DNA from: JAEXOD01 sp964652025
Lineage (GTDB): Bacteria > Bacteroidota > Ignavibacteria > Ignavibacteriales > Melioribacteraceae
Length of the DNA: 64,000 bases
Direction of reading: 5' to 3'
NCBI GenBank assembly: GCA_964652025.1
Contig: CAZYZX010000010.1
Coordinates: forward strand, 83,158 to 147,157
Positions 18,583 through 27,744 of this stretch are shown here, piece after piece. Every line of letters begins with the position of its first letter. Within the stretch, counting starts at the first letter, position 1. A program made the position numbers and the translations under genes. The notes below the pieces were generated by a model. That model made no database searches and was not told the DNA's origin. It saw only the letters and a list, made by a program, of their open reading frames with translations.

Positions 18583-19722
18583 ATGAACCTACGTTTTGTT
18601 TTTATTATGCTTTTGATACTTTTTCTTAGTTGTTCTGCACAATCGGAAAAAAAAGAAGCAGTACGCGGTGTTTGGCTTACTAATGTAGATAGTGATGCGT
18701 TATATTCTTTAGATAATATTAAAAAAACAGTAAAAGTTTGTAAAGAGCAAGGATTTAACCTAATATGTGTAGTTACTTATAATAAAGGAATTACTTTATA
18801 TCCAAGTAAAACAATGAAAGAATTGATTGGTCAAGAAATTGATTCTGCTTTTATTGGTCGTGACCCATTAAAAGAGCTTATTGAAGAAGCACACAAAGAA
18901 AATATAAAAGTTATTGCATGGTTCGAGTTTGGTTTTTCGTCTTCATATAAATTAGATGGTGGAAAAATAGTAAAGGCAAAGCCAAATTGGGCAAGTAAAA
19001 ATAACGAAGGTAAGTTAGTAACTAAAAACGGATTTGATTGGTTAAATGGTTTTGACCCAGAAGTTCAAGATTTCATGCTTTCTTTAATTAAGGAAGTTGT
19101 TACTAATTACAATATAGATGGAGTGCAGGGAGATGATAGGCTACCTGCTATGCCAGTAGAAGCGGGATATGAAGATTATACAGTTAAAAAATATGCAAGC
19201 GAACATAATGGTAACTTACCTCCTAAAAATTTTAGGGATTCTGCTTGGGTTAATTGGCGCGCAGAAATATTAAACGAATATATGGCAAAAATTTATAAAA
19301 CAGTAAAGGATATTAAACCAAATGTAATTGTTAGCATGGCACCAAGCATTTATCCTTGGTCTAAAGAGGAATATTTGCAAGATTGGCCAAGTTGGGTTAA
19401 AAATGGTTATGTAGATTTAGTTATTCCTCAACTTTATAGACAAGATTTAGATGCTTATATTAAAGTATTAAATGATATTGTTAATGATCAGTTAACCAAA
19501 GAAGAATTGAAAAAGTTTTATCCGGGTATATTGTTAAAAGTTGGAAGCTACTACCCAAGCGAGCAACTTTTATTAGATATGATTAAAGAAAATAGAAAAA
19601 GGAATATTAATGGAGAAGTTTTCTTTTTTTACGAAGGAATAAAAAAATATCCAAATATATTTAAGGATAAAATTTATACTGATGAAGTAATATTCCCCAC
19701 TAATTTGATTAAGAGGAATTAA
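18583..19722 (+). CDS. GHL10-type (family 10-like) glycosyl hydrolase, lipoprotein
   Basis: A 379-residue protein with a short hydrophobic leader and Cys17 (LFLSC), a plausible lipoprotein site, followed by RGVWLTNVDSDAL. The (beta/alpha)8 hydrolase layout shows IAWFEFGFSSSY, then DGVQGDDRLPAMP with adjacent Asp residues, then VIPQLYRQDLDAY. GHL10/DUF187 proteins are putative glycoside hydrolases, some acting on peptidoglycan-like or bacterial glycans, and are mostly uncharacterised. It is very similar in order and motifs to the next gene, so the two are tandem duplicates. The stop overlaps the next ATG by one base. Membrane anchoring here, against a type IX tail on the paralogue, suggests two cellular locations for one activity. 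Confidence 0.8.
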   Translation: MNLRFVFIMLLILFLSCSAQSEKKEAVRGVWLTNVDSDALYSLDNIKKTVKVCKEQGFNLICVVTYNKGITLYPSKTMKELIGQEIDSAFIGRDPLKELIEEAHKENIKVIAWFEFGFSSSYKLDGGKIVKAKPNWASKNNEGKLVTKNGFDWLNGFDPEVQDFMLSLIKEVVTNYNIDGVQGDDRLPAMPVEAGYEDYTVKKYASEHNGNLPPKNFRDSAWVNWRAEILNEYMAKIYKTVKDIKPNVIVSMAPSIYPWSKEEYLQDWPSWVKNGYVDLVIPQLYRQDLDAYIKVLNDIVNDQLTKEELKKFYPGILLKVGSYYPSEQLLLDMIKENRKRNINGEVFFFYEGIKKYPNIFKDKIYTDEVIFPTNLIKRN

Positions 19723-21596
19723 TGAAGAAGTTTGTAATAATATTTCTTTTTATAAATATTACCCTATTTAGCCAAACATTAAACGAGATGCGAGCTGTTT
19801 GGATTACCAATGTAGATAGTGATGTTTTACTTACCGATGCTAAAATTGCCGAAGCAATGGATTATTTGGAATCTATTGGAATAAATGTTGTATTTCCAGT
19901 AGTGTGGAATAAAGGATATACAATATACCCAAGTGCTATAATGGAAGCAGAATTTGGAAAGCCAATTTGGCCCAATGTTGCTGGGAGAGATCCACTAAAA
20001 AGGCTTGTTATAGAAGCACACCGCAATGGAATAGAAGTTATTCCTTGGTTTGAATTTGGCTTTTCACCATCATACTCACAAAATGGTGGGTTTATTTTGG
20101 CAAAATATCCGGAGTGGGCATTAAAAAACAGTAGTGGTAATTTAGTAGTTAAAAATGGTTTTGATTGGATGAGCGGTATTGTTCCCGGTGTACAAAAGTT
20201 TATTACTTCGCTTGTTTTAGAAGTTGTGGATAATTACGATGTAGACGGTGTGCAAGGGGATGATAGATTGCCTGCCATGCCTGTAGAAGGTGGCTATGAA
20301 GAGTACACGGTAAATCTTTATAAATCTGAAAATAATGGTAATAACCCACCAAGCAATTACGCCGATAATAATTGGATGCGTTGGCGTGCAGATAAACTTA
20401 ATGCATATTATAAAAGTTTGCGGGATAGCGTTAAATTACGCGGCAGCTATTTAATCTTTTCATCGGGTCCTTCAGTTTATCCTTGGGGTTATCAAAATTA
20501 TTTGCAAGATACTAAAACTTGGGTAACAGATGGCATAATTGATAATTTTATACCTCAACTTTATAGGCAAGATTTAAGCAGTTACAACAATGAACTTAAC
20601 ATTGCGCTAAGTTACATCCCACAAAATAAAAGAGATATATTTTTTGCTGGTATTTTAGCTAAAGCTGGTTCTTATGTTATTTCTCCATCTTTAATGTTAT
20701 CTTCACTAAATAGCAACAGGCAGAAAAACGTAAAAGGGGAAACGTTCTTTTTTTACGAAGCTTTGCGCTTAAATAATAATTTGTTAGGAGACACATTAAA
20801 AGCAACTTACTATAAAGAAAAAGCTATTCCACCTTTTAGAGATGGCAAAATTTGGCGACCAAAAGCAGAAATTGTTAACGAAGATGACCCAAGTGTAGTA
20901 AAAACGGGTAATTGGACCGTTTTTGGGATACCTGGCTTTAAACCAAATATATTAATCACTAATGACCCAAATTATGCCGCAGTTGAGTATTCTTTTAATG
21001 TGCCTTTTGATGCTTATTTTGACGTTTACACTTATATTGTTTCTAATAGCGTTAATGCTACTAATGTTCCTTATACAATTTATTACCAAAACGATTCATC
21101 GAAAGTTTTTGTAGATCAAAAAGACTCTAAAAATAAAGGTTGGTATAAATTAGGAAGTTATTATCTTACTAAGGGGAATAAAAAAGTTGTAAAAATAGAT
21201 AATAGTGGAATAGAACCGGGAAAATATGTTATAGCAGATGCTTGCATGATTATGATTAATAGAAAACTATCCCCAGATGTAGTTGTTACTGATATTAAAG
21301 AAAATAATATAAACAATAACTTACCGTTAAATTTTACTCTTAAACAAAACTACCCTAATCCTTTTAATCCCTCTACTATTATAGAGTATTCCGTAAATGA
21401 AGAATCTTTTGTTAATCTATCCGTTTATAATATTTTGGGGCAAAAAGTGGCAGAATTAGTTAATAATAATGTGGCAGCAGGTAATTATATATTGCATTTT
21501 AATGCAGAAGATTTTAATTTAAATGCTGGTGTATATTTTTATTCTATTAAATCTGGTAAATTTAACGAAACAAAAAAGATGATTTATTTAAGGTAA
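19722..21596 (+). CDS. secreted GHL10-type hydrolase with golvesin-like domain and type IX sorting tail
   Basis: A 624-residue protein. The signal peptide ends near LFSQ. Residues 22-350 form a hydrolase domain paralogous to the upstream gene (RAVWITNVDSDVL, PWFEFGFSPSY, DGVQGDDRLPAMP). Residues 375-525 resemble the golvesin/Xly-type beta-sandwich (GNWTVFGIPGFKPN, then GWYKLGSYYLTKGN and KYVIADACMI). Residues 545-624 are a type IX sorting tail with NYPNPFNPSTII, VYNILGQKVAELV and GVYFYSI. It starts by TAATG overlap with the preceding stop. A histidine kinase follows 6 nt later. The activity is presumed glycan hydrolysis at the cell surface; no substrate can be named. Confidence 0.85.
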   Translation: MKKFVIIFLFINITLFSQTLNEMRAVWITNVDSDVLLTDAKIAEAMDYLESIGINVVFPVVWNKGYTIYPSAIMEAEFGKPIWPNVAGRDPLKRLVIEAHRNGIEVIPWFEFGFSPSYSQNGGFILAKYPEWALKNSSGNLVVKNGFDWMSGIVPGVQKFITSLVLEVVDNYDVDGVQGDDRLPAMPVEGGYEEYTVNLYKSENNGNNPPSNYADNNWMRWRADKLNAYYKSLRDSVKLRGSYLIFSSGPSVYPWGYQNYLQDTKTWVTDGIIDNFIPQLYRQDLSSYNNELNIALSYIPQNKRDIFFAGILAKAGSYVISPSLMLSSLNSNRQKNVKGETFFFYEALRLNNNLLGDTLKATYYKEKAIPPFRDGKIWRPKAEIVNEDDPSVVKTGNWTVFGIPGFKPNILITNDPNYAAVEYSFNVPFDAYFDVYTYIVSNSVNATNVPYTIYYQNDSSKVFVDQKDSKNKGWYKLGSYYLTKGNKKVVKIDNSGIEPGKYVIADACMIMINRKLSPDVVVTDIKENNINNNLPLNFTLKQNYPNPFNPSTIIEYSVNEESFVNLSVYNILGQKVAELVNNNVAAGNYILHFNAEDFNLNAGVYFYSIKSGKFNETKKMIYLR

Positions 21597-21602
21597 AAAG
21601 GT

Positions 21603-23147
21603 ATGGGAGACCAAAATTTAACATATAACAATTCAAACTTTAATAATAAAAATATTGAGGAAATATTTTTAGAAAATTTTTTATTTAAAAATACTTTTTA
21701 TAACAATCCAGAGTGTATTGTTGTAACTGCTGGAGATACTGGCAAAATTTTATTTGCAAACAGTAAATTTACAGAATATTTTGGGTACACTGAAGAAGAA
21801 GCTTTAGGTAAAACCTCTATTGAGCTTGGGATTTATAAACATAATGAAGAAAGACAAAAAAGATATGAAAAATTATTAAACGAAGGGGTTATTGACTTTG
21901 ATTTTATTTTTAGCACCAAAAATAATAATTTAATAAATCTTTTTGGTTTTACAAAGGTATTTAGATTTAATGATAAACCTTATTTTGTTTCATATATTAG
22001 CTCTGAAAGCCAACTGTTAGAAGAGAAAAATAGAATAGAAAAGGAATTATTCTTAACTTATCAAAAGTATAAAACTTTATTTGAAAATAGTCCAGAAACT
22101 ATTCTTATTTTGCAAAGTGGCCATATAAAAATGGCAAATGAAGCAGCCGTTAAATTAAGCGGTTATCCATTAGAAGAACTTTATGCAATTCCTTTTTTAG
22201 ATTTTGTTGAAGATGAATTTAAAGAGCTTACCTTTAAGATGCATAAAAAGCAGCTTAGTGGAGAAATACTACAAGATAAATACACAGTTAAGATAAAAAC
22301 TAAAGCTGGTAAATATAAATGGATAAATATTAGTGGTGTTAAAATTGATTGGGACGGTGCACCAGCAACCTTAAACTATTTAATAGATATTACCGAACAA
22401 AAAGAATTGCAAGAAAAAATTATAAAGCAAAATGAAGATTTATTAAAATCTATTGAACAAAAAGATAAGCTATTTTCTATAATGACACATGATTTGAAAA
22501 ATCCTTTGCATACAATTATTGCACTTTCTGATATAGTTTTTAATGAAGATAACGAGATAGATGATGACGAAAAAATAGAATTGCTACTAGAAATTAGAAA
22601 TGCTGCAAAAAGTATTAATAGATTATTTGATGATTTACTAAGCTTAAATAAATTAAATAAAAAAGATTTAGATTATAATTTTGTTTCAACAAATTTAAGC
22701 GAAATTATCTACGATAGTTATTCATACTGTTTTAACACAGCTAAAGACAAAAATATATTATTTAACTTTGATATACAAGAAAACTTATTTGTTATAGGAG
22801 ATGAAACTTTATTAAAATCTCTGTTTAGAAATTTATTTACAAATGCTGTTAAATTTAGCAATAAAGATGGAATGATAGAAGTTACTAGTAGCTTAGATGA
22901 GGAAGGTTTTGTAAAAGTAATAATTAAAGATTATGGTATTGGGATGCCAAAAGATTTAGCAGACCATTTATTTGACTTAGGGTATAAGATTAAAAGAATA
23001 GGTACAAATAACGAACCAAGCAATGGATTAGGCTTACAAATTGTTAAACATATAGCAGAATTACATAAAATTGATATAAAATTTGAAACAGAAGTAAACA
23101 AAGGAACTACTTTTTATTTAAGATTTTTAAATAAAAATAAAGAATAA
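21603..23147 (+). CDS. cytoplasmic sensor histidine kinase with two PAS domains
   Basis: A 514-residue protein without signal peptide or membrane segment. PAS1 spans about residues 30-135 (ILFANSKFTEYFGYTEEEAL) and PAS2 about 155-268 (HIKMANEAAVKLSGYPLEEL, then TEQKELQ). The kinase core begins at FSIMTHDLKNP with His296, followed by the N box NLFTNAVKFSN and the G boxes DYGIGMP and GLGLQIVKHIAELH. There is no receiver domain, and no response regulator lies next to it. It is 6 nt after a GHL10 gene and 42 nt before motA, so it could be co-transcribed with either. Its signal is unknown; soluble PAS kinases often sense redox state or small ligands. Confidence 0.9.
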   Translation: MGDQNLTYNNSNFNNKNIEEIFLENFLFKNTFYNNPECIVVTAGDTGKILFANSKFTEYFGYTEEEALGKTSIELGIYKHNEERQKRYEKLLNEGVIDFDFIFSTKNNNLINLFGFTKVFRFNDKPYFVSYISSESQLLEEKNRIEKELFLTYQKYKTLFENSPETILILQSGHIKMANEAAVKLSGYPLEELYAIPFLDFVEDEFKELTFKMHKKQLSGEILQDKYTVKIKTKAGKYKWINISGVKIDWDGAPATLNYLIDITEQKELQEKIIKQNEDLLKSIEQKDKLFSIMTHDLKNPLHTIIALSDIVFNEDNEIDDDEKIELLLEIRNAAKSINRLFDDLLSLNKLNKKDLDYNFVSTNLSEIIYDSYSYCFNTAKDKNILFNFDIQENLFVIGDETLLKSLFRNLFTNAVKFSNKDGMIEVTSSLDEEGFVKVIIKDYGIGMPKDLADHLFDLGYKIKRIGTNNEPSNGLGLQIVKHIAELHKIDIKFETEVNKGTTFYLRFLNKNKE

Positions 23148-23189
23148 ATATTTTAATTCGATAATATAATATTATAAAAAAAATTATAT

Positions 23190-24005
23190 ATGAAAAATAT
23201 AGCTATAGAAACATTACTTGGTTTAATCTTAGGGTTTGGATTATTCTTTTTTTCAATATATGCAAGTACAGATAATTTTTTAATGTTTTTTAATTTACCA
23301 AGCTTGCTAATGGTTGTTGGTGGAACTTTAGCAGCTACTATGATATCTTTTAGAGGTAGGTATGTTATAGAAGCATTAAAAGAATTGCGAGGTATATTTA
23401 CTCCACAAAATATTAATCCTACTACACTTTATAAAGAGGTAGAAAATATTATTAATATGGCAAGGGTTTTAAAGTCCAAAGGGATAATAGAACTTGAAAT
23501 AACTTTACAAAAATCTAACATAGAGGACCCATTTGTAAAATATGGTGGGGAATTATTAGTTACTGGTTATAAAGGAGATGAATTAAGAAAGATGCTTAAT
23601 AATTTTGTGGAAACATCTTTTGAACGAAACATGGTATTATCTCACATTTTACGTACTATGGCAAGTTTTGCCCCAAGTTTTGGGATGTTAGGAACTGTAA
23701 TTGGATTAATTATTATGTTAGATAAAATGGGAAGTAATCCTTCTGAATTAGGCAAAGGACTTGCATTTGCATTAATTACTACATTATATGGCGTTATTTT
23801 GGCACAATTAATTTTACGCCCGGCAGCAGAAAAAGTAAAACAAAAACAAGAAATATTACGATTTAGAAACCTATTAATTACAGAAGGTTTTGTGCTTTTA
23901 GGCGAAAACCAAGATGCAATGTTAATTCAAGATATGTTAAATAGCTTTTTAGACCCCGATTATCATTTCTCTGTGATCAAAAAAGAAACCACTACAAGTG
24001 CTTAA
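23190..24005 (+). CDS. motA: flagellar stator protein MotA (PomA-like length)
   Basis: A 271-residue protein with four membrane segments (about 6-25, 33-52, 155-175 and 187-207). The cytoplasmic loop between helices 2 and 3 is large. The pore helix carries ASFAPSFGMLGTVIGLI with the conserved Pro. Together with MotB it forms the ion channel that drives flagellar rotation. The length and the SFAPSFGMLGT pattern are nearer to the PomA-type stators than to the longer MotA of E. coli, but ion choice cannot be read safely from sequence. motB follows after 12 nt. No other flagellar or chemotaxis gene is intact in this window. Confidence 0.85.
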   Translation: MKNIAIETLLGLILGFGLFFFSIYASTDNFLMFFNLPSLLMVVGGTLAATMISFRGRYVIEALKELRGIFTPQNINPTTLYKEVENIINMARVLKSKGIIELEITLQKSNIEDPFVKYGGELLVTGYKGDELRKMLNNFVETSFERNMVLSHILRTMASFAPSFGMLGTVIGLIIMLDKMGSNPSELGKGLAFALITTLYGVILAQLILRPAAEKVKQKQEILRFRNLLITEGFVLLGENQDAMLIQDMLNSFLDPDYHFSVIKKETTTSA

Positions 24006-24017
24006 GTTGGCATAAAA

Positions 24018-24827
24018 ATGTTAAGTGCAAATATAAAAGATAACGGAAATAGTACCGAAGACAAACTAACCAAAAAGCTTAAAGAAGAGCTTGCGAGGCG
24101 CAATATTTATGAAGAAAACAGCAAGCCAAACTATAAGCGTTGGTATAGTGATGATAGTACTTACAAAAGTAAGATTGAAAGAGGAATTGCCGATGCAGAA
24201 GATTGGCTTATTACTTATGCAGATGTTGTTACTTTAATGTTAACGTTGTTTGTATTACTTTTTTCTTATTCTAAAGTAGACCAACAAAAATTTGAGCAAT
24301 TAAAAAAATCTATTAATAAAGAATTATTAAAAAAAGATGAAGTAACCATTTTTGAAAAAGTAGAAAAAGATGTTAAAAATATTTTTCAAAATTCAGACAT
24401 GGGGAATAAAGTTTTAATTTCCAAAGATCCGAAAGGATTAAGAATTGAACTTAATAGCAGTGCTTTATACGATTTGGGAAGCGCAGATATTAAACCAGAA
24501 ATAATCCCAGAGCTTAAAGAATTAGCCAAAACAATACATTCATTACGTATTAATTTCCCAAATTATTTAGTGGAAGTAGAAGGGCATACGGATAACATAC
24601 CTATTAATACAGTACAATATCCATCTAATTGGGAGCTATCTACAAATAGAGCAACCAATATAGTTAAGTTTTTTATAAATGAGGGGATACCGGCAAATAA
24701 ATTGCGTGCTGCGGGATATGCGGATAGCCGCCCAAAACTACCTAATGAAGATAGCAATGGAAATCCAATTCCTCAAAATCAAGCTGCTAATAGAAGAGTT
24801 GTTGTTTTTATTCAACGAGACGGTTAA
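24018..24827 (+). CDS. motB: flagellar stator protein MotB (OmpA-like peptidoglycan binding)
   Basis: A 269-residue protein. After an unusually long cytoplasmic N-terminus of about 60 residues comes the single helix DWLITYADVVTLMLTLFVLL, which holds the ion-carrying Asp69. Residues 150-266 form the OmpA-like domain, with VEVEGHTDNIPIN, NWELSTNRA and NRRVVVFIQRD, which binds peptidoglycan to fix the stator. The final four bases overlap the end of the convergent N-acetyltransferase gene, so there is no terminator between them. The pairing with motA is unambiguous. Confidence 0.9.
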   Translation: MLSANIKDNGNSTEDKLTKKLKEELARRNIYEENSKPNYKRWYSDDSTYKSKIERGIADAEDWLITYADVVTLMLTLFVLLFSYSKVDQQKFEQLKKSINKELLKKDEVTIFEKVEKDVKNIFQNSDMGNKVLISKDPKGLRIELNSSALYDLGSADIKPEIIPELKELAKTIHSLRINFPNYLVEVEGHTDNIPINTVQYPSNWELSTNRATNIVKFFINEGIPANKLRAAGYADSRPKLPNEDSNGNPIPQNQAANRRVVVFIQRDG

Positions 24828-25594
24828 TTGTTTTTATTTTTAATCTCGTTAAAATCTAATCCGAAGTGAATTTTTAATTTTTGGTTAAAATCACTAAAAT
24901 CTGCTATTATCTGTTTTTCTTTAATCCTATTAAATGTAATTGTTAAATTATCGTCTGTTAAAGTTATTCTGCCAAAAATAGTTGCAATTGTGCACAGCTT
25001 TTTTTGTGTAAATATTGTTTTTGGCGAGGTTTGATGGTATAAACTCATTTCCTTAAAATCTTCTATTACCCTTGGTATTAATGTAAATTTATATTGTGTT
25101 ACCCAATTATTTTCATCAAATCGTTGTAAATAATATTCATCTTTTATTTGAAGAATGCGATATTTGCCACTAATATCTTTTACTTGCCCATTAGGAATTG
25201 GAATTGGAACGCGAAATGAATCCCCAAATCCTACATCTGTTAAAAAAGTTTGTCCTAAGTTTACAGTTAGTGCAAGGTGGTCAAACTCTGGTGCAAATTC
25301 TGCTTTATCAGTATGGTAAAATCGGCAAGATATTAAATTAACATTAAAGCCTAATTCCTTAAGTAAATTATAATAAAGGTAATTTAATTCGTAGCAAAAT
25401 CCACCTCGCTTGTTTATTATTATTTTATTAAACAAGTACTCTCTTTCTAAAACAATTGGAATGCTTGCTTGAATATCTAAGTTTTCAAAAGGAATTTTTA
25501 ACATATGCTGCATTTGCAATTTTGCAAGATACGCATAAGTTAATTCTTTTTGTGGCTCAACTTCTAATAAATCTAAGTATCGTTCTATATCCAT
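24824..25594 (-). CDS. arylamine N-acetyltransferase
   Basis: A 256-residue enzyme of the NAT family. The catalytic triad is complete: Cys67 in RGGFCYELN, His106 in FDHLAL and Asp120 in TDVGFGD, which is the spacing known for bacterial NATs. Members transfer acetyl (sometimes other acyl) groups from CoA to arylamines or hydrazines; the physiological substrate in most bacteria is unclear. The gene converges on motB and overlaps its stop by 4 nt. Its promoter region is shared with the divergent protease-like lipoprotein gene (99 nt between the starts). It stands alone, with no pathway context. Confidence 0.9.
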   Translation of the reverse strand: MDIERYLDLLEVEPQKELTYAYLAKLQMQHMLKIPFENLDIQASIPIVLEREYLFNKIIINKRGGFCYELNYLYYNLLKELGFNVNLISCRFYHTDKAEFAPEFDHLALTVNLGQTFLTDVGFGDSFRVPIPIPNGQVKDISGKYRILQIKDEYYLQRFDENNWVTQYKFTLIPRVIEDFKEMSLYHQTSPKTIFTQKKLCTIATIFGRITLTDDNLTITFNRIKEKQIIADFSDFNQKLKIHFGLDFNEIKNKNN

Positions 25595-25693
25595 AAATTT
25601 ATTTAAATAAATTTACAAATATATATTATTTTTTCCTTTACTTTTAAATAAAAAATGATGATTATTATAAGCATAAGATAAAACAGGTGTACA

Positions 25694-26737
25694 ATGTTAA
25701 AAGGATTAGGATATTTTTGTTTGATTAATTTGGTTTTATTTTTTAGTGGATGTAATAATTATATTTTAGAAACTGTATATCCTACATTAAACGATGGTAA
25801 GTATGATAGTGAATTTCCATATAAAAATTGTTCGGAACAATTAGAAAGTATTGGTCTATCTGTAAAATTAGTAAATGTTATTGCATATTATAGGAACTAT
25901 GTTGTATATGATAAGTATCAGTTAACTAAGAAAGAGATAAACAAGAATAATTTTGAAGAGGTAACGTATAAACAAGGGTTATACCATCGCACAGCAAGTG
26001 GAACTGCTACAATAATTTATGCTACAAATGGTAATGTAGCGCTTTTAACATGTGCTCACATTGTAAATTTTCCAGACACAGTTTATACCTATAAAATTAA
26101 TGAAAAGGGGAATGTTACAAATATTGTAGAAACTATTTCTATAAAAACAAAGCAAACTAATTATATTAACGATTTTCCAGAGGGGGGCGATGTTGATATT
26201 ATTTTAGTTGATGAAATAAACGACCTTGCAATAATTGGGAAAAGATTTGTGGATTATAGGTTAAATCAATTTACTGTTTTTAATTACCCATTAGGCAATG
26301 CAAAAGAATTAGAATGGGGTTCGTTTGTTTATGCAATGGGTTATCCTATGAATTACAAAATGATTACAAAGGGAATAGTATCTAGCCCAAACAGAGATGA
26401 AAGTGGCTCGTTTTTAATTGATGCTGTTTTTAATAGGGGTTTTAGTGGTGGAATTGTGTTAGCAGTAAGAGATGGTGTTCCAAATTTTGAATTTGTTGGG
26501 CTTGTTCGCTCTGTTCCGGCTGAGTATGAATATGTTCTAAAGCCAGAAGTGTTAGATGATGGTTACGAGTTTAATCCTTTAATTCCTTATAAGGGAAATA
26601 TTATGGTAGAGCAAAAGGTAAATATTAAATACGGGGTAACAAGGGTAATACCAATAGAAACTATTAGAAATTTTATAAATAAAAATGCAGATAAGTTGTT
26701 AAAATATGGATATATTTTTGATAATTTTAAAAATTAA
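25694..26737 (+). CDS. trypsin-like serine protease domain lipoprotein
   Basis: A 347-residue protein with a lipoprotein leader ending FFSGC (Cys20). The trypsin fold shows all three catalytic positions: His122 in LTCAHIV, Asp177 in INDLAII and Ser251 in RGFSGGIV. A short in-between segment contains FVYAMGYPM, as in DegP-like proteases. There is no PDZ domain; the C-terminal 85 residues are unassigned. It should be an active protease tethered in the periplasm or on the outer membrane. It heads a run of three genes (a 62-residue protein, then another lipoprotein) after a 39-nt gap. Substrates are unknown. Confidence 0.8.
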   Translation: MLKGLGYFCLINLVLFFSGCNNYILETVYPTLNDGKYDSEFPYKNCSEQLESIGLSVKLVNVIAYYRNYVVYDKYQLTKKEINKNNFEEVTYKQGLYHRTASGTATIIYATNGNVALLTCAHIVNFPDTVYTYKINEKGNVTNIVETISIKTKQTNYINDFPEGGDVDIILVDEINDLAIIGKRFVDYRLNQFTVFNYPLGNAKELEWGSFVYAMGYPMNYKMITKGIVSSPNRDESGSFLIDAVFNRGFSGGIVLAVRDGVPNFEFVGLVRSVPAEYEYVLKPEVLDDGYEFNPLIPYKGNIMVEQKVNIKYGVTRVIPIETIRNFINKNADKLLKYGYIFDNFKN

Positions 26738-26776
26738 TATTAAATTAAGTATTACTAACAAAAATATAGGTTAAAA

Positions 26777-26965
26777 ATGTCTGAAGAAAAATTACCAGCA
26801 GAAATTGGTGAGTACAAAGGAAGCCCTGTTATTACAATTTTTACAGAAGGAAATCCACCTTACAATAAGTTTACATTTGGTGTTGCTAAAGCAAAAGCTA
26901 TTTTTAATTATTTGGATGAAATTAAAGATTTTATTAAAAAACACGAAAGCAAAGAGAAAAAATGA
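26777..26965 (+). CDS. small conserved hypothetical protein (62 aa)
   Basis: A 62-residue soluble protein: a short beta-rich start (IGEYKGSPVITIF), then TFGVAKAKAIFNYLDEIKDF, which looks helical, and a charged tail ending ESKEKK. I recall similar small proteins with the F-G-x-x-K-A-K-A-I pattern in related bacteria but know of no function. Its stop overlaps the ATG of the next lipoprotein gene by 4 nt, so the two are coupled. No signal peptide is present, so it is cytoplasmic while both neighbours are exported. Confidence 0.6.
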   Translation: MSEEKLPAEIGEYKGSPVITIFTEGNPPYNKFTFGVAKAKAIFNYLDEIKDFIKKHESKEKK

Positions 26966-27744
26966 AAAAATTATTAAGCACAGTTTTACTAATTGGCTTA
27001 ATTTTTATAATTGGATGCGAACATGAAAGCAATCCAAATTTAAGTAGTTCAAAATATCTTAATAAAAAGATAGAGAATGTTAATTACGGAAGTATACCAG
27101 ATAGTATAAAAAATTTGTATGATTATTATTCTGGTATACTTGCTGTAAGAGAGATGGCGCTTGACCCCAAATTATATGAATCATCTATTGAAATTCCTAC
27201 TGAGCTTAAAAACCTGTTTTTTAATGCTTTATGCCAAGTATATAACGCAACAAACATACCAGCAAGGAATTTAGTGATTAATGTGTATAAAATTGGAGTA
27301 TATCCGCATCCATCTATAAAAGATTTTTATATTGAAGTAGATACAAATGAGACTTGGGTTAAAAATATTATTATTAATAGGGTACAAAGTGATAACCCAA
27401 ATTTTGATACTTTAATTAATCAATATTCTTTAAATTTTGTAAGATATTATAATTTTTCTGGATTTCAGGGTATTTTATTTACTTCTTCACGTCAGTTAAA
27501 TCTTCATCCATTACTTAATATGCTAAAAAGTATAAAAGGGGTAAAAAGTGCCTTTGCAGATGGTGTTTTGGGTGACGGGAGCAATATAACAGCAGAAATT
27601 TTTTCTGATTTTGTGCAATTAATTTATTCTTATGGATACGGAGATTGCCCTAGCGGTTGTATTTATAGGCACTATTGGAAATTTAGAATTTATTATGATG
27701 GTGTAACAGAATTTGTTAACGAGTGGGGAGACCCTATTAACTAA
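26962..27744 (+). CDS. lipoprotein of unknown function with C-terminal Cys motif
   Basis: A 260-residue protein with a lipoprotein leader (MKKLLSTVLLIGLIFIIGC). I do not recognise the body. The C-terminus carries GDCPSGCIYRHYWKF (residues 227-241) with Cys229 and Cys233, which stands out as a compact and probably conserved motif able to form a disulfide or bind a metal or heme-like group; the pattern is not CxxCH. It is coupled by a 4-nt overlap to the 62-residue gene, behind the protease lipoprotein. A role as protease substrate, inhibitor or partner is possible but unproven. Confidence 0.55.
   Translation: MKKLLSTVLLIGLIFIIGCEHESNPNLSSSKYLNKKIENVNYGSIPDSIKNLYDYYSGILAVREMALDPKLYESSIEIPTELKNLFFNALCQVYNATNIPARNLVINVYKIGVYPHPSIKDFYIEVDTNETWVKNIIINRVQSDNPNFDTLINQYSLNFVRYYNFSGFQGILFTSSRQLNLHPLLNMLKSIKGVKSAFADGVLGDGSNITAEIFSDFVQLIYSYGYGDCPSGCIYRHYWKFRIYYDGVTEFVNEWGDPIN

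Noticed and set aside
23190..24827. Reading the MotA/MotB pair as TolQ/TolR or ExbB/ExbD
   Set aside because: The MotB protein has a complete OmpA-like peptidoglycan-binding domain and the TYAD helix; the lengths fit stators.
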